DNA of 64,000 nucleotides from Cycas panzhihuaensis (Eukaryota > Cycadophyta), in assembly GCA_023213395.1 (NCBI GenBank), contig CM041465.1, positions 44,337,741 to 44,401,740 of the forward strand, read 5' to 3'. Shown piece by piece: positions 57,739 to 64,000 of this stretch. The notes beneath the pieces were generated by a model. That model worked only from the letters and a program-made list of their open reading frames with translations, was not told the DNA's origin and did not search any database. The stretch's first letter is position 1, and every line of letters starts with the position of its first letter. A program made the translations under genes and the position numbers.

Positions 57739-58654
57739 GGTCATCACGAATAATATCTTCTCTTTAAACTTGTGAAATTTATACTTGAAAAAAACTTTAA
57801 AATTTTGTCTTTTATCTTGATCTTTATCAACTCTTCTCATCCTTTTAGCAATGTGTATATCTTCTCCATTGAATGGTGTAAAAAATCTATAGGTAAATGA
57901 AGCTTGATTCAAATGTGTATGTGTGGCTGCAACTTTAACTTTGTCTCTTGGAACTTTAAGAAAACTTTAAACTTGAACTTTGTCTTTTGAAAACTTTGTA
58001 TTATGAACAACTGTCAAATCATCATAACTCTCCCCCTCAAATGGCAGATCAGGTTCTTGTATAACAAGATGATCATGCATTTGACTTGAATCTTCCTTGG
58101 TCTTTTCATGAGAATCCACCTATTCTGGCACGTCTCACATGATCAACATCAATGTTAAATTCATTGAAGGTATCTCCCCCATAAGTGGAAATTAAGACAT
58201 TTCATACGGATTTAGAAGTTGTTAATTCACAAACTTTAGAAAAGATATCATCATTTATAGTGAAAAATATTAAAGCTAATGCTTCATTATCTTTTTTAAT
58301 ATTTTCCTTAATACTAACATCATAGTCATTGTATAAGTAAGTCTAAAGATCATATGTAATAAAATAGTTTTGTATTGTCTTATTCCATAGTAAAAAATTG
58401 TGGCCATCAAATGTAGGAAATTACACTTGATTAGGATTGATTGCCATTTTACAAAAAAACTTTAGTACATAAAAAAGAATATGCTTTTACTAAGTCAAAA
58501 AAGTCAATAAATGACAAGCTTATAAGATATAATTTCAGATAAAATTTGAAATATTATTAATATAAATATCATTTACCCCCATTTTCATTGATTTATAAAT
58601 AGTATATATTTGTTATTTTTCTATTAGTTATGGGAGCTAATTTTTTTACAAAAC
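57739..58654 (-). pseudogene. 3' coding remnant of the minus-strand element
   Basis: The minus strand has a frame with YRFFTPFNGEDIHIAKRMRR and DKRQNFKVFFKYKFHKFK (57860-57740), rich in Lys and Phe, and further right PFEGESYDDLTVVHNTKF near 58045-57995. I do not recognise the protein. Its place next to the polypurine tract suggests the 3' end of pol or an extra ORF. The right part is AT-rich and unreadable. Confidence 0.35.
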
Positions 58655-59008
58655 TGTTGGGATAACCCTGAATGTGCCTATGAAGTTGTGCATCTAGGAC
58701 CCCTCCAAGCCACCTTTAGGGCTTCCTAGGGTACTTAGATCCACACGCTAAGCCACCTAGAGCCACCAGATGATGACCCACTATCCTTAAGGCATGTGTT
58801 TAAGTTTTTTAATTATATTTTTTAATATTAATTTGAATTATTTTGAATAATATACAGGTCAGGTTGAGGCACTTGATGCCTCCCCAAATAACATATAAAT
58901 GGGATGGTAATATCTCCCTGGTGTTTTTTAATATTAACTAATATTCAAGGTTATGGTTAACTCACGAGCAATGATCTCACCATTATAGTCATTCTCTGCA
59001 CCTCTGCA
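58655..59008 (+). repeat. 5' LTR of copia-like element
   Basis: 354 bp from TGTTGGGATAACCC to CACCTCTGCA, with a TATA box (CATATAAATGGG) near 58889. It is followed within 10 bases by the primer-binding site. No partner copy is in the window. Confidence 0.6.
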
Positions 59009-59017
59009 TATTTCATT

Positions 59018-59029
59018 TGGTATCAGAGC
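59018..59029 (+). other. Primer-binding site (tRNA-iMet)
   Basis: TGGTATCAGAGC, an exact match to the common plant PBS. Confidence 0.8.
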
Positions 59030-62000
59030 TAAAGGGTTGAATGATAACTATTTATACTGATCTAGCTCTTCATACTCTTGGCAAAAGTGTAGCATATGAT
59101 TGCTTATTGGGTTCTTAGAAATCCCATCTACCCACTAGAGAAATTAGTTTGAATTTTCACCTCCTCTAAAAGAAGATCTCATCCTCGAAAGATAACTCTC
59201 TGTAAACTGGTCACTATTATTTTACCAGGTTTTTTAAATTTATATGTAAATATTTTTGCTTAAATATTTTTCTATTAACATTACAAGTGAGAAGATCGTA
59301 TTGTATTGTATTATCCTTCTGTTTTTTGCCCCCTTCCTCTAATTAAGTATTAAATATACATTACTTTTATTATGAATTTGGCTCCTCCATTTATCTCCAA
59401 GTTTATATAAAGTACGATAAGTCCTTTTTGATATTTACTCAATTTATAATACTTTTAACAATAGTATTTTATATAATTTATTTGTTAAATATTTTTTGAG
59501 GTCTTTCTCTGCATGGATTTACTCCTCTGGTCTACCTCTCTTTGACTACTCAGCCTCAGTCTCTACACTCTTGTGATGCCCTCATGTGTAAGTTGTGTGC
59601 TCCCTCTCCATCCTCATCTATATGGTCCCTACCCATAAATTGTTAACACTCCAAGTGACGTTAGACACTGATAAAAATTACATTTAATTTGCTTTTATCT
59701 TTCCCACATCTCTCATATGTTTGGGTTTGGAGTATACAGGCATGCCGCCTTGCCTACTTGAGATCGTTTGTTTGGAGGGTTTCGTGATTCTTGAGTGTAC
59801 TGGTTTACAGATTAAAACCTATTCTTCTAGTGTTTTGTGGCAGCACAAACATTCTTAGCTTGGAGATGGCTAAATAAGTACAACATTTATGGGTTTCAAG
59901 TTTAAATATCATTTTGTTCAGTGATTGTTTAATCCCTATGTGCGCAGTTGGTCGTAGTCTATTATTTACAAAATTTTCTTTTATTTTTTAATCTTTTTTT
60001 GAAATAAACTTATTTAGTGTGTTGATATTCTAAAGGTGCCCATCATTACATGAGTAAATCAATCTGTTTAGATCAAATTTCTTCATAATTTAATCTCACA
60101 GTGGCCGCACATGTTATTTCACTATTTTTCACTTTTTTTTTTTAATATATAACAATTGTATTTCTCTGAATTTCTTAGGTTGATCCACTAGTATGGATAC
60201 CCAACTCTTGTTGGAACTCGTCAATCGATAAAAAAACGTCTAGAATGGATCGATTAAACTTTCCAAATCTTGCCTATTCTTTGTTAATCTTCATGGCTGT
60301 GATGACACTTAATATTAATAATTTTTAGTTTTCTAAAGTTTGATTTTAATCGAACTTCTTTTTATATATTTTGAGGTCAGGGGGTGGTTGTTAAGTGATA
60401 AGCCCCCTTTGGCATCTAGCCTTTAGTTTTGTGCACTGGCATGTGACTTCCCACTCGTTTTTCAAAAGATTTAAATCAATTTTTCATATAAGGTTTATTT
60501 ATATTTTGCTTTATAAAGTTACTAGCATATTTTCTTACTTAACTCCTCATTGGATTAATAATTTTTAATGAAACTAGTCTTATCATGATTGTTATTCAGT
60601 GAGCTTCACTGTGGACTAGTCATTTATTAGTTTTGAAGTTGTTTTAATCAAGTTTTAATAGCTTGAAGTGACCTACTTTTTTAGTCTTCATTTTGTTAAC
60701 TATAAAGAGGTTCCTTCACCATTTCCACTATAACGTTTACCTCTCAAATTCACTTTCTAAACTGTCTACTTTGTTGGAAAGTTGGTTCAACCCTCTTCAT
60801 GCTGATATATATTTTTAAGTGATTTGAAACTTTTTTGTAGACATTTCAGGTTGGTGAAGTTAAGGTACTTAATCAAACTTAGTTCTTTATTATTCAGCAT
60901 TTTAAGAAGCAATTTCTTCAAAGTTTTTAGTATAAGATGCATTAAAAGGTTTCTAATCTATATGTGAGTATTTTTACATCTTTCCATAAAGGTATAATCT
61001 AATTTTTACAATATTTTAGCCTCATGGCTCTTGTTTAAGCCCTAAAAAGGGTCCCTACACTCAGTTTTTAATATCTTGAGTTTTAGGAATCAGTTTTTTC
61101 AAGTTATTTTTTGTACCAAGAAGATAGACTTTTATCACTTCAAACTATCTGCAAGCTAAGTGGAGTTACCTTATCAAACAGGTATAATTTATGTTATATT
61201 TGTTCATTTTTCTATATTTCTTTATGGAAACTTGTTATTTTTAAATATTTCTATCATCTTAAGCAAATGTTACACTTCAAATTTTTAGTTTTTTACTACT
61301 TTCAAAAGAGTATACTTCTTTCAAAAGGATAGTTAATCGTCTCCATAATTTATCATATTTCATTTTACATTGACATAAATATCATTTATTTTTGCTTTAG
61401 CTACTTATTAGCTTTGAAAGATTCAAGCTTAGTTGAATAATATCATTGAATATCTATCTTTTTATCATTAAATGCAATTAGATTTCATATTTACATGTTT
61501 AAAGCATCAAAAGAGTATTTAGATCCTTGTTTCTCTATATCATATCAAATTAAAAACTAGGTTGCATATCATTTAGCACTCTTTTAATTGATTGGAAAGG
61601 AAAAGGCTCATTAGTTAATTTATTTGATTTACTAAGATTTGAATGAAAGGTTATTGCTTGTATTTTTTTTGGAAATTTTTGAAAGATATCTTCATTCCAT
61701 GTGTTCATTCTTGCTTAGTGAATATTATTTTTCTTTTAGTTATTTTTTTGGAATAAAAGAGATTTGTTTTTAAACCCTAAGTAAGACCATAAGTATTAAT
61801 TAATTTATTATCGCATTAAAAAGAAAATTTTGAATTGAACACCCTTATTTCTAGCCTTGCAAGGAGAATGGTTAGGACCCTTGAAGTTACCACCTCACAC
61901 ACGCTATTTGGCCTACTCATATTGGATGAGGAAAGCCATTATCTATCAGATGTATTCAGTGGTAGGCTGAGGTGAAAAATATTTTTCTCATTTGGTGTTT

Positions 62001-62338
62001 GGAGACCAAGGCTAAACCTGAAGAGAGTGAGTACCTTAATTCAAGCAACTTTCACCTCTAGATCTATCGGTAGGCATAAGTTCAATGCAAGTGGATCCAC
62101 AATTCACGAGGGTGTAAAAACCCTTCTTAGATACCTATGTACTGAGGTATATCGAGCCTTGAGCTCATGTACTGGTATATTATATCCCTATTTTTCCATC
62201 TATGGGTAAGTGCTACTAGACAAGATAGCAACTAAAGGTTTCCCTTGGAGACCCCAAAATTTAGAGCCTAGTAGCCTTATTAGGTACTAGTTCACTTTTG
62301 AAACTTTGGGTAAAACTTGGGTCATTGAAACTTGGTTC
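59030..62338. other. Long AT-rich leader without recognisable genes
   Basis: About 3.3 kb between the PBS and gag. The short frames are not protein-like and no domain, LTR pair or poly-A-tailed insert was recognised. It could be an unusually long leader, a decayed insertion, or a sign that the LTR and gag are from different elements. Confidence 0.45.
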
Positions 62339-62437
62339 AAACTTCAAATTCAAACTTTTGTAAACTTCACATTCAAACTCTTATAAACTTCAAATTCAAA
62401 CTCTTACAAACTTTAAATTCAAACTCTTATAAACTTT
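62339..62437 (+). repeat. 23-bp tandem repeat, four units
   Basis: Units at 62339, 62362, 62385 and 62408, each close to AAACTTCAAATTCAAACTCTTA, plus a partial fifth. The array lies 44 bp before the gag ATG. Confidence 0.85.
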
Positions 62438-62480
62438 ATTTTTATTTGTCATATTTTTTTAACAAAAACCTTAGTTTAAT

Positions 62481-63640
62481 ATGGCCTCAAGTTTCAGTAA
62501 TATGATCATTCCAAAGTTTTATTAGAATAATTTCTTGAATTGGAGTTGGAGGATGAGACCCATCTTCATAGCTAATGAGATGTAGGAGATTGTGAAATCA
62601 GGGTATAATAAGTTAGGTCCAAATCCAACTGATGTAGAGAAAGTTACCTATGAAGAAAATATCAAGAAGGATAACGAAGCTTTGGCACTTATATTTTATG
62701 CACTTGAAGATCATGGTTTCCCTCGGTTTAGTGAGTTTATCAAATCAAAGGAAGTTTGGGATACACTTCAATTAATATATGAAGGAGCGACATCTTCCAA
62801 GCTCCAGAATTGAAGCAAGTTTGAGAACTTGTGCATGTTACCCACAGAAACTATAATAGAATTCATGACAAAAGTACAAGATATAGTGAATCAGATGAGG
62901 TATCTTAGAGATATCTTAATAAAATAAAGGGTGGTTGAACGGATCCTAAGATGTGTTAGTGTGGTTAGACAATTTGAAATAGTTGCCAAAAGCATAAGTG
63001 TATCAAAAGACCGAAGCACATTAAAGGTAGAACAACTTAGTGCTATGCTCATGTCAGTAGAAGAACAACAAAATGCCAATGAGTCACTTGAACATGACTT
63101 TGCCACAAAGGCATGAATCTAATCCAATTCTCAAGCAGGAACTTCAATGTCCAAAGAATGACCTTTAAAGAGAAGGGTTGGGAACCCTAGAAGGAAAGCT
63201 AGACAAGATCCTCCCAAATATCAAGCCCCTCATCAAAGGAGGTAAAGAGGACATCAACATAATGAGAACCCTCCTAAATATACAAACCAAAGGAAATAAT
63301 TTGAAGGACATACTTGTTTTCTAAATTATCAAGGTAACCCTCAATCATTAAGGTTTGATCAAGATTACTATGATAATAGACTAAGAGAAAATTCTCCTCT
63401 ATATTATGAGGGAAGGGGGAGACCCTCCAATGTTGATCGATCTCATCCATAAAGCAGGAGTTTAAGATATAGAAGGAGACATCCTCTATATTATTCATAT
63501 TGCCATAGAAGTGTCCATTCTAAACATAAGTATTTCTCAAAACATTGACCACCCATTAGAGGAAATGCCCATAATATAACCGAATCAAGGGATAATAATA
63601 GGTTATTTCTATCTAGCTTCACTACTAAGGAGGAAGAAGA
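62481..63640 (+). pseudogene. Copia gag (UBN2-type) with zinc-knuckle relic
   Basis: Starts ATGGCCTCAAGTTTC, reading MASSFSNMIIPKFY, then FLNWSWRMRPIFIANEM. The frame continues as KSGYNKLGPNPTDVEKVTYE, NEALALIFYALEDHGF, SKEVWDTLQLIYEGATSSKL and, after a TGA, KFENLCMLPTETIIEFMTKV. This is the copia gag pattern (D/N-W-S-x-x-M start, LxLI-YEG). A knuckle relic, YSYCHRSVHSKHKYFSKH, lies near 63490-63545. Stops at Gln and Trp codons interrupt it. Confidence 0.78.
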
Positions 63641-63643
63641 TGA

Positions 63644-63670
63644 AAGTTGGTATATTGATTCAGGATTATT
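63644..63670 (+). pseudogene. Start of copia aspartic protease
   Basis: ESWYIDSG carries the D-S-G triad of copia retropepsins. The next residues (usually A-S/T-x-H-M) are missing because another LTR begins about 35 bases on. Confidence 0.65.
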
Positions 63671-63681
63671 AGAATTATTAA

Positions 63682-64000
63682 TGTTACTTTTATGTTTAAG
63701 TCACATGTGTAAATAAATATTTAAGTGATTCAAAGGTTTCAATTTAAAAGTTTAAGTCATTATTTAATTATTATATGAAAGGTCGTTGAAATGCGCAACT
63801 GCCCATTTCAACGAACCTTTTTTGTTATTAATATCCTCTTCTAAATTCAAGGAGGTGGTTCTGAGAATCTAAGGAGTTGTCTAAAGCCTATTTCAAAGGC
63901 TGGTTTATTGTGTAGAGGGTATTTTTATTATGGTTTTATGTATAGCTTCTGAACTTAATAAAATCTTAGATTAAGAGGTGGTTTTTCTTCCCCATAAGGG
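63682..64000 (+). repeat. LTR inserted in the copia protease, cut by window end
   Basis: Begins TGTTACTTTTATG and contains a strong hairpin (63777-63820) and an AATAAA polyadenylation-type signal at 63957-63962. It interrupts the protease frame. The other end and orientation are uncertain because the window stops. Confidence 0.45.
63777..63820 (+). other. Hairpin in the terminal LTR
   Basis: Arms AAAGGTCGTTGAAATG and CATTTCAACGAACCTTT pair over 16 bp with one bulged base around a 10-nt loop, followed by six T. It may be a structured U3/R element, or the remains of a small inverted-repeat insertion. Confidence 0.6.

Larger units (their letters stand above)
58655..63670 (+). mobile_element. 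Copia-like LTR element: 5' LTR, PBS, gag, protease start
   Basis: Plus strand. An LTR, a perfect Met-type PBS, a 3.4-kb non-coding stretch, a copia-type gag and the beginning of protease, where another LTR interrupts it. That LTR and gag belong to one element is inferred from order and strand only. Confidence 0.55.

Noticed and set aside
63777-63826. Hairpin plus T-run as a bacterial-type terminator
   Set aside because: The window is plant nuclear DNA and the structure lies inside an LTR.

Overview
The window looks like intergenic DNA from a large, repeat-rich seed-plant nuclear genome. One host gene is visible, a two-exon ASR (abscisic acid, stress and ripening; ABA/WDS family) gene on the minus strand at 1184-1776. 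The rest is AT-rich spacer and nested, mutated retroelements: one SINE, one L1-type LINE, three Ty3/gypsy families, and several Ty1/copia-like or unclassified LTR pieces. ASR genes occur in gymnosperms and many angiosperms, so the species cannot be fixed from sequence alone. No tRNA, rRNA, CRISPR or bacterial feature was seen.

Layout. 1-1183 is AT-rich spacer. 1184-2012 is the ASR gene with a TATA box and ABRE-type motifs. 2504-2851 is a GC-rich tRNA-type SINE with perfect 11-bp target duplications. 3508-16269 is a roughly 6.4-kb LINE (ORF1, endonuclease, RT, zf-RVT, RNase H, poly-A) split near its 5' end by a 6.4-kb chromovirus-like gypsy element (3684-10058) with 233/236-bp LTRs and a perfect TTCTT duplication. 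16270-20192 is AT-rich spacer with one LTR/PBS remnant. From 20193 to about 57392 the minus strand is dominated by a giant gypsy family, called family A here, in three partial copies. A1 runs 20193 to about 27710, A2 about 30180-52697, and A3 52698 to about 57392. A 5'-truncated copia element (about 27712-30175, plus strand) separates A1 from A2. A second gypsy family, B (32418-39243, minus strand), sits inside the 3' LTR of A2. 57393-58654 holds a minus-strand LTR with its PPT. 58655-63670 is a plus-strand copia-like element, interrupted at its protease by another LTR that runs off the window.

Family A is the most unusual part. Its LTR appears to be about 5.1 kb, which would make an intact element about 20 kb. 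On the sense strand inside the LTR lies a roughly 140-codon RNase H domain; in one copy all four catalytic acidic positions remain and there is one internal stop. Between integrase and the 3' LTR is an extra reading frame on the opposite strand, resembling a plant mobile domain (PMD) followed by a coiled coil. A TATA box inside the LTR points toward it. Most inactivating changes are premature TAG/TGA/TAA codons without frameshift, at sites where a related copy keeps CAG, CAA or TGG. That fits C-to-T decay of methylated, silenced DNA. LTR limits, PMD identity and element lineages are inferred by eye and need alignment to confirm.
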